Source: Baylisascaris procyonis (Eukaryota > Nematoda > Chromadorea > Rhabditida > Ascarididae). From it: DNA of 64,000 nucleotides. The DNA is taken from assembly GCA_037389465.1 (NCBI GenBank), contig JAZARR010000174.1, positions 1,116,001 to 1,180,000 on the forward strand. The letters are read 5' to 3'. Under the pieces are notes generated by a model that did not search any database, was not told where the DNA came from, and saw only the letters and a list, made by a program, of their open reading frames with translations. Every line of letters starts with the position of its first letter. The first letter of the stretch is position 1. The position numbers and the translations under genes were made by a program. This document shows, one piece after another, positions 12,123 through 32,860 of the stretch.

Positions 12123-15100
12123 ATGCTGAGAATGTCCAAAGCACTAATAATGCGGTGAATACCTGTGTTAAATGGACAGATTTATGCTTGGAAAAAGCGT
12201 GTTAAAATTGTGTATAAATTTATTTGATTCACAGACTTACGCTTACCTCACACTTTACTGCTAGCCAGATGAATCATGGATCGAAGCGCTATCTATATTC
12301 CATCCGGCTTCTTGCTCGTCTGATTCCGGATTCAGTTTTAGAAGCGCTGTGTTGAATATATCGTCCCAGCGAGTAGCCGATTTTCCAACAAACCATCGGT
12401 GTGATGAACGAAAAAAAGTATAGATGCATATCAAACAAAATAAGTACGATGGATTGGCTAGTAGCTTGAGTACTCTAAATACGTCATGAATTTACCTTCT
12501 GTTTGAAGAGAGATCAAAGACCAAATCGTAAACATGCTTGAAATCGTGATCTAAGACCCTTTTCAGAGACTCTAAACTGTGCTTCATTTTGCACTCACTG
12601 CACACGTAAACACATTAAGCTTTAGGTTCAAAAATTATGGGGGTGACATATTTGGATGACAGGTTTCGGGTTCTTGGGGCTTTTACATTAGCAATGTCGC
12701 CGAAAGTTTTAAGTTCGAATGACGCAGGCCTAACCCCAAAGGTTTCTAGGTAAGTTGAAAGCTTCATTTGCGCACCTTCTGGAATTCTAGGTGGTTGCGT
12801 ACCAAGATTGGATGGAAGCGTCGTATCTCCATATCACCCCGAAGATGACCTTCCCTTTGCATACCTTCGAAACTCGAGGACCTTCAGCATGATTTCGTCC
12901 GCTGTATAAATGCTAGCAAGTACGCTTTTTTTTGCATATTATGTATGCATAAGAAGTGTTAAAGATTAAGTGCATTGCTTCATCATATGAATAAAAATTG
13001 TGAGGCAACTGCGAAATGAAATGTTCATTCAAATGTAGAGAGGACGGTTCTATGATGCAGTGTTTGAGCAAGTAAACTTAAAAAAAGAGAGCATAAAGCA
13101 TAATTTCTTTAATATACCAACACAAACAGCAGTTGATGGCCTGCACGTTTTAAGTCACTAATAGCAGCTGATCACTAATGGAAACCATCAATATCAAAGG
13201 TATTTTTTGTTCTGCGACTACACCTGTTGTTTGGGTTGACTAAGCGCCTACGTCTTCGCATCGTTCCCATTCTGACAAGATGCGCGGTACACTCTATGTT
13301 TCGGCAGACCAGAGATTCGGCTAGAAGAATTTAAATGGTTAGGCTTGGGCCTAGTTTTTGATTTATGTTCAAAGTTTGCCTTAGATGAACTTGTCGGACA
13401 GCCGAACCTTCATGCAACTGAAATTGTCACGATTCTAATTTTTCTCATGTGATTTCTCCCAACTCGTGCTATCTTCATAAAGCATCGATGAGCATCCCAA
13501 CATAGAGCATCGCAAATGTTTTTGACTTATCGACAGTGAAAAACAATGGAATTTCAATGAAAAGTTGCTAAAAGCATAGAGTGATAAATAAAAGATTTCC
13601 ACTAAAGAAATGTTAAACGAACGAATCACGAGGTTTTCTCTAAATTTTTAATTAAAATTTTCGAAAAGTCAAAGAAATAAATCAGAAATCGCAGGAATGA
13701 TATGCTGCGGAATCTTCGTTTAAATGATTGTTTAAAATTTTCTATATCACTTTTTTGAATTCCAACGTTTTGTGCTGATTTTTATGAAACTTAAGCTAAG
13801 GAATGATTTTCAATGAAATAAAACCAAAAGAAATGTCACGGATGAGCGAATTTCCCGAAATTAGATTATTTGTGAAAAAAACTGCAAAAAATATTAAAAT
13901 TATATCTTCTTCCACATCGTTTCAGTTTATTTGTTTTCGTTATTCGAATTGGGAGATTCTCAAAGATTTCCGTCTCTGAATTTGAAATTTATATTATACA
14001 AACCTATTTTTTGCAGCTTTTTCGATGTTTTACATGAAAACAACGTTTCAAACAGGATGTAAATTTCCTTGCTATACTTCTTAGCTCACTATTTCCATTG
14101 AGTGTTGCTTTCCCTCTTTCGAGCTGCATTAAAAAACGACAACACATAATCGCAGCTCAATATTTATTCGATGATCGGACGCGGTTTCTATGATAACTTA
14201 TCGAAGAGAGCGCTGATGCTGAATAAACATTGATGAAGTAATTTTTGCAACTAAATCCCTAACTGTTATTCTTCCTTTCAATAAGTAATTACAATCTTAA
14301 CTGCAAGATCAAAGAACATTGCTGCATATTGGGTGTATCAAACTCAAAACAAAACAACATTCATTTCGATAATGAGAATGCGATAAGCGAAGCAATGATA
14401 AAGAGTTATCGATGTGCTCTCAACTTGAATTGGAATCTTTAATTTTGCGTTTCTATTTTTGTTTCTATTCCACCATCGTTTAGAATCGTTCATTAAAGCA
14501 TTTTTGCATATTTATGTGGATCAACTTTGATGTTTATTCATCTTTCAAATTTCTAGCTGCATCATCAGCAAATATCAACTGAACAATTAGTATAGGAAAT
14601 GTGGGAAAAATTCTTATGTAGTTTTCGAAAAAAATTTCTTCAAAGATATCACGCGAGATGAGATAATAGGCGATCAGGAAACAAAAACGCGGAATTTTTT
14701 ATGCGTTTGTTGAAGACAAAGCGCTAATATGCCCTCTTTGTGCCATTCGCACATGCATCCCGCTTTTTGTGCGAAAACATATCTGAGTGACCCGTCAACA
14801 AACTCAACTCCGCTTGTTCATTTGCCCTCATCCGATGCGCATTAAAGCTTTTACGACGTTTAATCCCCGACTCAATGTGCATATCCACTTTTATGATCAG
14901 TGAATATCCCTAACTCCATTTGCCTTGATTTCACCATAACCCACTCACTTCCGCACTAAATAATTCTGCAGCTTTATTTAACATTCAAGCTTATTTATTT
15001 CGCGAGCAGTCTCGACAATATGAGCAGATTAATGATTTCCGGTGAAATAAGTTTCCGGCAAGTTGAAAAAATTGGTAGATGAAATATGCAAATAAAAAGG

Positions 15101-18100
15101 CGATCGGAAATCAGTTGTGGATCAGTTGGAACATGTAGGATGTGTTGGATTTAAGTGATCCTAGCAACTCGGGAGCATTAAATTCCACTTGAGCATGAAT
15201 CGATCCACAAACACAAAGCTCTTATGATGCTCTTCTTCAAATCTGTTTAAATATTAAGCGTTGCTATATCTCATATAGGTTTTATAGTGAATATCTATAA
15301 GTGTTTATATTTAGTGCTATTGCTTTTTGTTTCTGATATACATAATGGTTTTGAGTGTTGTACTGTAAGTGAGAGGAAGAAAAATGTGCACTTATGCAAA
15401 TTAACTGCATTAGTTCTGTTATACAAATGGGCACATATTATTCGTTTCGGTCGTTTACTTATGCGCTTGCTTTAACTCCTTTCGATTTAGGGAAATTGGG
15501 GATATGAAATTCAAAGGAAGTCATAGAATGAACTGGGCATTTTCTAGATGAACTTGTCGGCTTATTTTGAATCAAACACGAGCAACTCCTATCTATCTTC
15601 TCATCGTCCCCATTCCATTCCTATGATAGAGGATGACGGGAGGATTGGCCATAAAATTTTCGGATTTTGAACATAGTGAACGCAAGAAAATTTGGGGAAA
15701 TTTCGAAAATTTTCAGGAAACTTCACCCGAAAACGCAAAATTTTCAGCCATCCCAGCACCCTGTTCAATGCAAACAAAGTGCATCATTTAAGGTTAACGC
15801 AAACGAGATCATTCATTTCTGGCAATTTTAGCACTCATGTTTCAACTTTACCATAAATAAAGTATTCTTCGAGAGATTTTCTACTAAAGTTTGGCAAATT
15901 TTGGCCAGATTTTGACCAGGTGAAATGTATTACCTTTTTTCTTTTCTCCAGCTTTGCTTCTGATAAACTGCGCAGGTTCTACATTCGAGTATTGGTGATC
16001 TACTCTCGGGTATCACGGGTGTAGAACATATGTCTACAGGTGCTTGTCCATTTACGACAGAATCACGTCTTGATAAGCCCATTAAAAGTTTAAAATTACA
16101 TAAATTCAGAGAGCACGAGCACTTGATACACCAAATCTAGCGAACATCATAGCCTAGTCCAGGTTGTCCTAAATGTGTCTACAACATTTCAATCAGCCTA
16201 AGGTTTTCGCTTTCACACCATCATTCAGTGAAATAATCGTCTGTTGAACGTTTAAGTTCGAAATAATGAGGAGAGGGGGAAGGAAGGGAACTTTTCTGAA
16301 AAAATATAGTTTTTTAAAAAAAACATCCTTCAGTGACTGCGGCCGAGAGTTTCAGAATGCGCTTATTTTTTTTTTTTTAGACTTCTTAGTCGGTCGCATA
16401 TAAAAAGCAGTCGAAAAACATCTGAAGCTTTAATTTTCTAAATTTAATACTGTGATCGTAATTAACAAATAAAATTTTATTTTTGCTTCACCAATAATTT
16501 CATTGTGATGCAAATTGTGTGCAACAAATACAAAGGAAGCCGAAACGAGTGCAATTTGTCACTGAGGAGATCGTAATTTCGATGGATATGTGTGTGGGCA
16601 TTTTTAAAATGAAAATTACATCTCGGCGATCTTTCAAATCTCTTTGCCAAACAATTTTTTTTTTCGGCTTTGAGGCAATCGCTTCTCTCGTTTGACAGCA
16701 ATCTGACTCTAAATTAGGCAATAATTGCTACCGATCTATAGGAAATTGAAATTTAATCCAAGTTCTCGGCTGTCTCATATATCTTTGGTTTCGGCTTCAA
16801 TGAGAAAATTTTCATGTTCGAGAGTTTGAGTGGTAGGAGAATACGCAACGATCGAACATTGCAATTACGAACATTACAATTTGGGAATTTTGTTTATAGA
16901 TGTAAAGTGCGGAAATATGCAAAATTATAGAGATGCGAAAACGCTCTCTGAGATGCGAATGGTTCATTGAAGTTGCGAGAGGTTGATTGCCATTTTTTGG
17001 TTAACAACGACAAAAGTGAAGCTGGCAGTTTGCAGTTTTAAATTCCTCTGATTGCCGTTATCAGTACCTCTCTGAAAATTGCGATTTTAACGCGTATGTG
17101 TGCCTATCTATCTGCCTCTCCAGGGGTCCAACTCAAGAACCAATGAACGTGGGCGAAGTCATGAAATTTCATCGGTTATATCATCTAATCGCAAGATGAT
17201 CTCCATCTTGTACCAGCTTTCGAATAGATCCACCAACTTCTAAAAAGGTTGCATATATCTTAATGTTTCTAAGGTTTTGCATGCATTTAACCACATATCG
17301 CGTTGCAATTCCCAGCAATCGGGTCGTGGAGTGCACCTAGAAATGATTTCTTTCTGAAAGATTTGCACGAATGGCTGTTTCGGCTTGAACAAAAACGTTT
17401 TTTTATTGTAAAGATTAAAACGTTAAATCAAAGATTGCATTGCTCATTTTTTATTATCCCTTGGTATACTATTATATTGATTTGTTTGATAAGCGTTGTG
17501 AAAGCGCAGATCGTGCCTGCCTCTTCAATTGTTTTCGCTTCGAATTTCGCGATTATGCTGTCATTCGTAGAATGTATATAAAATGTTGACAGCATACTCA
17601 TAGATCTTCAGCTTTTTCAGCAGTCCTCAAGAGTGTCAGATACAATATACAATGATGACGAGATAGGCACACATACGTGTGTCATTGTAAAACTGTTTTA
17701 ATATAACAATTGGAAGCGTGCACCTAAGCGACCGAAAGACATGTGCGCCGCGGCCACTTGAGCCGCAAGGCTTAAAAAATTATCTGTTTCACGCGCATTT
17801 TTTTTTATTTTTTGGTTCATATTTCTCTCATTCGAGCAGTATTTGCAGCAGCCAATCCCTTTTCTGCAATTTCACTTCTGGCGTTCTTAGTTTACAGAGT
17901 GCTCTAACTGCTGCGTGGTAGTGTTCTATATTGTTGCAAATGTCACGATGAAGTGAGGCAATAAGTAGCCGCACTTCTCGGGAATATTTGAACATTTATT
18001 GCTTCGATTAGGGTTCGTTCTCGCAAAACGATTTCATCACTTCACTATAGATCATAAATATTTCATTTTATGGATTCCTAAACACTTCTGCATCAAATGT

Positions 18101-21100
18101 CAAATATTGCGAAGTGTCATATCACTGCATAGCTTTCCTTGGGCATCCATATGATTTAGTGTACAATAATATGCGCTATTTTACTTACGCTTAGTGCACT
18201 CGACTAAGTTCGTTGGGAGTATGTAATGTATATAAGTATTGCCACATTTCCTGTATAATCACTCGCGAAAACATGATACAATGAGGTTCTCCCTCTTGTT
18301 CATTTCTAAGGGTCTTCCCGCTCGTTCCAATCAGAATCTTCATTCTGTATCATTCATCGCTTTGGCGGAAATGTCTTCCTTACGGATAGGGTTATTCATA
18401 CTCTAGAAAGGTGAAAGGAGGGGGAGGGGGGAGGTAAGAATAGAGAAGGAAGAATCGAAATGTGCAAACGTCATACAGTAAGAAGCACTTAAGTATGTCG
18501 ATGAAACACACGCAAAATGACAGGATGCTGCCTGAAACGGCAATGCTTCACATCGCTATTGCCCCACAACGTCCATCACTAATCCGCTTTCCTATGCAAT
18601 CATCCGTTCGCTTTCTGCTGTAAATCTTTGCGGCTTGTGGGCACTTCCTTTGCAAATATTTCAATTTTGAATATATACTATTTGCAAAGTTGTTATAGCT
18701 GATAGCATTATTTGCTTTCAAGCATTCTCATGGGCAATATCAATGAGACTTTTATTGCTGTCACCATATCAGTAAGTGGAGGGGGAATTTCCGACGATTA
18801 TGGGGACTTCGAATATCACTGAACGGTAAGCATTTTCATCAGAGCTCGATCTATTCAATTCAGGCGTATTGATCGACTTTAAGTTTGAAATCCTATCTTA
18901 TATAACTTAAAGTTATTTTGTGACTAATATGATGCCTTGAAACCACTCTATATCTCTATCGCTCCTGCTGTCAAATCGAACTTTTTATTAAGTACCTTGG
19001 TTAATTTTCATTATAAAAAACAATTATTTATTTGTCAAGGTTTTATTATTAGGGATTCAAAAATTGAATCATTGTTAAAAAAGCAATAAATTCGAGAAAA
19101 TCGTATATTATAATTGGAATCAGGTCAGGCATAACTGCCTGATCGTTGCATCACTGAAGATTCTAAGAAACGATAGGAAGGGAGGGGTGAGATTTCTTAT
19201 GGCAGGTTCTTCTTTCTAAATTCACTAGACAAGCACAAGTCATCGCTGAATTGTCAAGCTAGATGGCTGCATTATTCGTGCATTGTCGCTCAATAGCATC
19301 AAAAAATAACGAAGCACCACGTGCGAAACTGTCAGATATGAGTTCATATGAGTTCGTTGGAGGCATTTTGCACCGAATTTTTCTATAATCCGCTTTATTT
19401 TTAGGAAGTCTAGGCGAATTAAGCCATTGTGCTGAATTCATTCTCAGCACTCCAAACACTTGAGGGATTTTCGACCGCACAAAATGTGTGCTTTTTAGAA
19501 GTGATGCTCATCACGAATACGCTAAAAGTTGTGTAGTTAAAGGAAGTCCCTGAGGGAGGATTCATTGGCGGTTTGTTCTGCTCTCCTCGTTGACTAATGC
19601 GTATTCCATTTTTTCTGTTTCTATGGATGCCGAAAGAACGTTTTTCTAAGCTTAACGTCACCGCTGCGGAAGAGCTTTTTTTTAGACAGTGAGGAATATA
19701 GCAATAATACATTTGAAGGACCTTTAGGCCCTTCAAAGAGTTTCAAAGATAGAGTTTCATGCAGCTATTTGTTCGTCGTTATGACATATGACGTGTAGCC
19801 AAAATAGATCAAACTCACCGCAGAATGCATTCATGAAAGGCGCGAAAGTTGGGAATTTATTCAGTTGCAACCACCAACATGCTTTGTGATGCTGTACGAC
19901 TGTGTTGTGTTATGTGATTTTGAGCGCATGTCGGCGTTCAGTGTGCTCGGCGATCTTCTGCTGTCCCATGGAATCGACGGGTTTTTGTCTTCACCTCTTC
20001 TTGTTTGATTTTTCTTGCTTCCGTTTTTCTCTTATATGAGATATTTTCAAGTCGTTCTTGTCCCATTTGTCACTAATCTTATATATGATTCCTTTTGTTG
20101 AAAATGTAGAAGGATGGAGAGAAAAATACTACAGATGGGCTGAAAAATACTTCAAAATTGGTGGAAAGAAAAAGATGAAAACTGTTCAATGCATTTGTTT
20201 ACGACTTAAAATTGTTACCATCTTGTAGGACTTCATCTCCTGGGAAAAAGAGAAAACAATTTTTCTAACTAACTTAGAAACACCTTCAAACTTAATTTTG
20301 AACCTTTTTTTTAAATATTCTATAGTCACTCATTTTTGTTATTGATGTAAATATGCGCCAGCAAACAACTCACTATTTATAGAACAGATTAGGACCGCTA
20401 CATTTTGTGTGTTGCATATAATAACGTATTTTGCTGACAGTCTAGTTGTCTTTTGTCAGATTCACGTCATAGCGAACGTATTGATGTGTGTGTCGTGTGA
20501 CTCGTTTGTTTTGTACGGTCGATGTAATAGTAGAATTTAACTAGAAAGGCGACCAATACTGCTTTATCTTTCGCTGAATAACTTTTCTCTTTTTTGTGGT
20601 GCTCTATGAAGTACGTGTTGAGTAGGTCTGCGCTAGAATCCGGCTTCAGAATCCCTGAATCCACTGATTTGAGGAGTTCGGTTTCATTCCAGTTCTATAG
20701 TGATGATTGTAAGTTAGAATTATACTGGATCTACGAAGGTTTTTTAGAGTTTCAGCTGTACTTTTAGAAAAACACCTCTTCCAATGCAGCCCTAATGTAG
20801 AGCTTGTCGTCAATAATTTTCATACTTGCATCATGAAGTGTTATTGTTTCTGTGAAGTTTAGTTGCTCAAAATTACGAACGACAGGCATTCAACATTTTA
20901 TCTCTGGTCATAATCAATAGAGATCACTGCATAACTTGTCTTTGTCAAGTATATAGCATGAGATTACGATAAGGCATCTGATTTAACTTTGGCTTCGTAA
21001 TGTACTCAAAATCAAGAAAAAGCAGTAATGAGTTTGCTCTGATCCTCTGTTATTATGGTAATGGTACCGTTCCCCTCGCACGAAACGATTGCTTCCGGCA

Positions 21101-22646
21101 AACTGCAAATAAAATACCACATTTACATAAGAGAGACTATTTATTGCTCAATATGCATATTTTGCAGTTCGATCTCTCAGATATTCAAAATATTCATCTC
21201 GCATAAATATTCAGAAAGAAATGAAATAGTGCATGCATGTTTTTTTTTAAGAACGGCCGCTGACACAAACCCAGTCAAGCAAAAAAAGAAAACAATCGAT
21301 TTTAGTCTGTATCTGATCGACGAGAATTTTACAGTTCTGCACATAATACATACCCCTCCCCATCCCCCCCAACCCCCTCAAAAGAGACGTGTCGCATACA
21401 AATCCGCATCACTCATACTGACAACGAGAGGAGAGGCAGGCTTAAAAAGTCATCTGTGCCATATGTTATAATAACGCAACAAAAGCTCTAATTGATATAT
21501 TTCCAGCCGTTTGGCGCAAAGACTCATCTATATCATAAAAACATTTATTTGACAGTATTAGTTACAGTAATGAGAATTTGAGACGAGAAGCGAAGGAAAA
21601 GAGACTAAAAGAAAAAACGAGCATGTGTAGTTGCTTTTTAGGACATTACATGTAAATGTCATGTCGCACTTGAATTCTAACTATTCCTATATGAAGATGC
21701 ATCGTTCAGTACATGGTGATTTTGAAAATTGTGCAAGGAATAGTGAGTAAAGATGTGCATTCAACGGTAACATTTCTCAACGAGCTCAGTAAATGATAGA
21801 GACAAGTACGTGAAAAGGCGGACAAGGAGAGCTTTTCCGAAACAGTGGTAGACAGATATGACACCTGAAGGCGGGTGTCGTCTTCTGTTCTCGCTCAGTC
21901 GTTCAGAACGCAGATATTCAAGTTGAAGTATGGAAGCAACAAAAAAAGCAAAAAACTGCAGGTGATACTAAACGAAATATGTGCTTCAGAAAGCATTTGA
22001 AAAACGTTCACAAAGGCTGCATGAAATCTCTTTATCACCTTAGAAGTATGTGCCAACTAATAGCAGGGAAAGTTACTTGTATAACGATGGAAACGAATAT
22101 CGCATTCGCTGCAAATGCGATGTTAAAACTACTTGTATGATGGGCATAAGCACATCTCCCAAAAAACCGCTTTATTTTAAAGATCTATAACCGAGGAAAA
22201 GTCCATCTTGTGGGAAATTTTCTGCACTTGTATTAATATGCTAATTAAAAGAACCTGGTGGGAATTCTTTGATAACGTCAAAGATGGAAAAGCAGGTGGG
22301 CGGGTTTATAGCTCAATTAACCGCTGCATAGATCAACTGGAGGCACAACTCGCAAATCTCTACCGAGACTAATGCAGGAGAAAGGAAGGCTGAAACAGAG
22401 AGTTAGTGACTGACTAGCTAAGCGCGCGTGAATTCGCAGCATCTGCTATTGAGAAAAGAAAAAACAACCAAAAAAACAAAAATAGGAGACCTGTGTTTTT
22501 TTCAAGGAAGCCTGATGTGCCAGATTAGAGATTATCCGTTTTTTTCGGTTTTCTAGCATCAAGCATTGTTTTATATCGTTTAAAGCAATTAGGCTATACG
22601 GAAAACGTTACTAAAATTAATGCAATGAAAGCACGAGGTACTGATG
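12123..22646. other. No recognisable gene (10.5 kb)
   Basis: Between the Ig gene and the Rab6-like gene I find no supported exon chain. A G-rich run lies near 18416-18433. A segment around 12.65-12.92 kb is less AT-rich than its surroundings, but I could not assign it to a transposon family. A plus-strand start resembling a signal or first exon near 18.73 kb (MGNINETF, then GTAAGT) stands alone. Confidence 0.5.
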
Positions 22647-22659
22647 TTTTTTTTTTCAG
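22647..22659 (+). promoter_or_regulatory. 3' splice acceptor just upstream of the rab ATG (possible SL trans-splice site)
   Basis: A T-run ending in CAG stops 4 nt before the initiator ATG at 22664. A strong acceptor with almost no 5' UTR is typical of nematode spliced-leader addition. A cis-spliced 5' UTR exon upstream is the alternative. Confidence 0.55.
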
Positions 22660-22663
22660 TATT

Positions 22664-28127
<5,464 letters not shown>

Positions 28128-28577
28128 ATAATGTAGCTGAATGTTCGTTATTCAGTGTTGTTATATTGCGTTGATGAAAAGGTTTTTGTGCGGTAATTCT
28201 TGTAGTTTATTGATTATTGTGAAAATATAAATTTCAGTTGTTTTTCATCCCATACTGCTGATAAACTACTATTGTGAATATGATTTTATTTTAGTAAAGG
28301 GGCGTTTCTGTGGTCTCTCATTTAGAAAATTGCTGGTCCAGATTTGGTACTGTAGCGTTTTAAAACGTATTACACTATAAAGTCGTGATGGATTTTAAGG
28401 AATTATCAACTAGTGAATTATCGCCTATTGGCGAATACATATTTTGAAGTTGAAGTCTTTTTTCACTTTTCTCGTTCCATCACAGACGCTTGTATGTATG
28501 GTTTATTGTTCTTCGTGATCTATAATATTTCTTCGATCTCAAATTGTATGCTCTTTAAACATATATGCGCATATAAA

Positions 28578-28705
<128 letters not shown>

Positions 28706-31223
28706 TCACATATACATATGCGTTCATGTATGTTTACATGTACTTTTGCATATACGTGTACATTTTTGTTTTTCTAGAGAGAAGACGAGCATCAAATGAT
28801 TTCATGCATTTGCTTGGTCCACTTCAAACTGAACTGACTACACGCTGTGAATCGTTCCGACATGAAAATTACCTGCTGGAGTCGTATATTTAAGTGATCA
28901 ATGCTGTGTGGCTAAAACAAGTGCTGCAACGATTGTAGCCACGGTTTGCATTTGTCAAAGTAAGTGTCGGTGATTCGTACTGGCAAAAGGATGCTGTTAC
29001 ACCTTTATATACCCTTCAATGACGCTCGCTGTGGTTGTTATTTGTCATCTAATGCACTAAAATAATGACTATGCCTATGTTGTTCACTTCTTTTTCTTAT
29101 CTTGATATACGTTACAGTAATTTCACGGTTGCTGTATTTTTGGGTAGTGTGTTACAAATACAATTTCGTTCCAAATTTTAATCACACCACTGCTGGCTAT
29201 TGAATATTTCGTGTTAAACGATATGAACGCTTGCGCTGTAATAGGAGAAAGCAGCGGTAGGTGCGCGGTTTGTATGCGATGAATCAATTTAGATGTGCAG
29301 TGAATTTTATGTCATGATTCATCGGGCTTACTTCTTTTTGCCTTTTTTCCATCGTTTCGTTAGCGCATCACACGTTTTGTACCAATGAATACCGTCAAAA
29401 CCTCTTTTAGATTCTATTATCATGCATTGAAATTGAATCGATGATTTAATAGGCCCCAATTTTCGACAAACGTATTGAATTTAGTGCTGTTGCATTGAAT
29501 TTACAATCGAATCTTATGCATTTCGCTATTGTATGTATTCCTCGGACTTTCGCTTATGGCTTTACCGGCGGTGTTTTCGTTTATTAGTCTCACTTTTTGC
29601 ATTAAAAATTTGAACGTTCGTTTCTGTAATGGGTGGATGCATGGTGACCCGAATTTTCGCTTAATTCATACTCGCTAACCAATAGGGATGGGATGATAAG
29701 TTTAAGGCATCATAAGACGGATTCTAAAGCTGATTTTTGTTTCGATTGGTCATCTTTTTTGTCATGGATGGAGAGTTATAAAAATCGCATATCAAATTTT
29801 CTTTTTAAAGACATGGATGAGTGAGAAGACGTGCCAAAACTGCTGATACGATAAGCGCTTTTGCAGTGCACATTATCTGACAAATAACAAGTTTCGTGAA
29901 TTGTTAACAAGTCATAAAGCATGTACGATAGCACTTCCATAATGTAGATGATCGAAAGGCTTTTGAAAATCCTTTTAAAAATTTCTCGTTTGCAAGATAA
30001 TTGGTCTAAAAAGCGATCCGAACGGCTGCAAAGTCCGTACAACTTCTAGGTATATTCAAGTGATTTATCTGTCTATATTTGCTTCCAAAATCCATTAGTC
30101 AGCTTAAAAGGTTGATGTAAGAGATCGGTATGTAATATACCGATTACATTCTGTCACTTCACATTCGCTGATTCAACTGAAATCATCCAGCAAATAGAAC
30201 AACGTATATACACACATGTTTAAGTACGCATAGAACGTCTACATAATGTGCTTGTGAATACAAACTTGAGGAAGTGAATGAGAAGAAATTTTTGGCTAGA
30301 AATTTATACAACAGAATGTTCACTCGAGAAAACGCGTTGTTGATCAATCAAAATTTTTGCGAAATTTTGTCGTACGAATCTTCTATCGGTTTATATTCTT
30401 AGCAAGCATATGACTTCTAATTTGTATGCAAGTTTTTGATATGAGTATGCGAAATATTCATTACACGGAATTCGTATGGGATTAAAATGATTGAGGTATA
30501 TGATACTTTTTTTAGCGCATATCGGGCTGCATTTGTCCGAGTATTTTGTTCAAAAAGCTCAGCACTTCCATCAGATTCTAGTTCAAGTTCACAGAGATGA
30601 GAGGCAAGGTTGTTTTCAAATGGCACCATCTTCTCTAGACGACGTAAAAGCACTTTGTCATGAGGAACTGTTTCTAATATTCCAGGATATTTGAGTCAGG
30701 ATTCCAGAATATTCCAGGATTCTAGTTCGACCGAAACCCCGAATTATATACTAATATACTCATAGACCACTCAGCATAGGAAATGACACGAAACGATAGC
30801 GATGTTCTTCTTCACGCTGAATGTTTTACGTTAAGCAGTTTGTTCTGCTGGAATGAGTCGTCATATTAGACAGTGAAGTGCTTTTTCCTTCGGGTTGTCG
30901 TTAGACAACTTTTCATTAGAGAGTAATGCGACAGAAGCTTTTTCTTGTTTTATAAAGACCTCTGAAAGCAAAGATGGGCAGTATATGAACAATCGATGAG
31001 TCCGATATTGTGATTCGATGACGCCGTAGTTGCGCCTCCGGTAATTAAATGTCTGGTAAACGGGCACAACTTGAAGCTTCGGATTTTAAGATTTTTTTCT
31101 GCCTCAGCCAACGCTCCGTTCAAACATCATTCTCACCCTTATAGTGCTAATTACCATTTTCGTGCCTTCTATCCGCTTTTACAAAATTGCGCCACAAAAG
31201 TATATCAGGGCGACGCCATGCTA

Positions 31224-31353
<130 letters not shown>

Positions 31354-32802
31354 TAAATTTTCCAAAATATTCATTCGACTCATCATCTAAGATATTCATG
31401 GTCAATATTAAAATTGCAAGAACTACAGAAATTTATTCGCATATAAAAGTTGGCAGGTGATATTCGACTTACTAGATGGGATCGCGCTCGAATGAGGCTT
31501 AATATTATCGAGTTTATTTTATGGCATTAACAAGAGAGATTCTTAAGACTCTACAACCATGAAGTGATGTTCATTCAAATTGTTCATTCAAAAACCAATA
31601 AGTCGGGTTATTTGATAGGCAAAGGTCTGTTGAGTTATTTTATTTAATGGATTATAACTCTGCAATCATATCATTTTTCTCTTTTCTTCATTTCGAACGA
31701 TAGGCATAACCATTGTGACACTTTTGTTTACGTTAGATTCTGTAAACATTCCCTCCATTGGCAGTTCGTTTTCACTTCTATGATTTCAATTCCACTTGCT
31801 TATATGATCTAACCATTACTCTTCTCTGCCTCTAGTATTATGGAAAGCACATTTTCGAGCTATCGTTCTAACAAATGCCTAATATTGTTGAATTCATAAG
31901 ACTTTTGCTTAAATTGATAATAAAAAAGGATTAGTGAACTGAGATACTAAGCATCCGGTTTAATGTTTCGTCGTTTCATCAGAATTGTCTTATCATAGTT
32001 TCATATAAATATTGTATATAAAGAAGAAAATCAGGTGCGGAAATTAGCAAAGAGGAGATTTGAGTCAATCTTTATGAAACAAGTGATATATGCATATTTA
32101 CAGGTTGGAAATTGTTTATGCAATCCTTTGAAACAAAATTTGAGATATACAACTTCGAAAGCTTATCCCTTAGAAAAGAATTTAATTTTTCATCGCTCAT
32201 CGCTATATAATGACATCCACACTTCGGATGGAAAACAGGAATTTGATGATTAAAGAATTGTCATTATTTGATAATTAAAAGGTTATTATTAAGTACGTAC
32301 CATAAGTGTTTTTTCGCTTTAGCTTTTGTTTTTTTTTTGTTCTGTTGTTTTTTATTTTTTATCGCTCATGTTCTTTGGCTTTTTGTTCTAAATGAATGCA
32401 TTTCTCATAGAAACGCGAATAAAGAGTGTCATTGGTTTTCATTTCGTAAACTTCGTTTTTCAGGCGTTTCTGAGAGCGTTATTGAACTGCAAAGAATTTT
32501 TGCAAGTAGCTGCCAAGCTTTCTTTGCAATTTTGTTTTATAGTTTCAAAGTGTGGCATTTTTGTGTTTAAAAAACTTCACATAGACGTTTGTCAAAAGCA
32601 GTATGATTGAGTGAATTCGGCTTTGTAGAAAATAGCTGTGATAGAACTTACTACTTGCGATATTATCATTACATCTTTGTCCCCACGAATTCTCTTTTAG
32701 CGATTAGAAATTGCAAAGTACGGGTGCTATTTTACTGAAGAAACCAACTACTAAAAAAATGAGGTATGGAGCAAGCCGCATATTAGTTCTAGACGTTTTA
32801 AT

Positions 32803-32860
32803 GGGGCTTGAACTCGCCACTTCCTGTTAACCGTAGAGCTTAACGCATCAAGGTGCTCCC
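32803..32860 (-). pseudogene. tRNA-like SINE or tRNA pseudogene fragment
   Basis: Read on the minus strand, a GGGAGCACC start is followed by a TGCGTTAAGC segment, an anticodon-arm-like GGTTAAC and a good B-box (GAGTTCAAGCCCC). At 58 nt it is too short for a tRNA, and the D arm and A box are damaged. It therefore fits a tRNA-derived SINE head or a dead tRNA better than a functional gene. A weaker B-box-like site occurs on the same strand near 33.33 kb. Confidence 0.35.

Noticed and set aside
12650..12920. Less AT-rich segment that looked like a LINE or gene fragment
   Set aside because: All six frames are broken, and I could not match any motif of reverse transcriptases or endonucleases.
18733..18775. 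ATG followed by MGNINETF and a GTAAGT donor, like a receptor first exon
   Set aside because: No following exon with transmembrane segments was found, so it stands alone.
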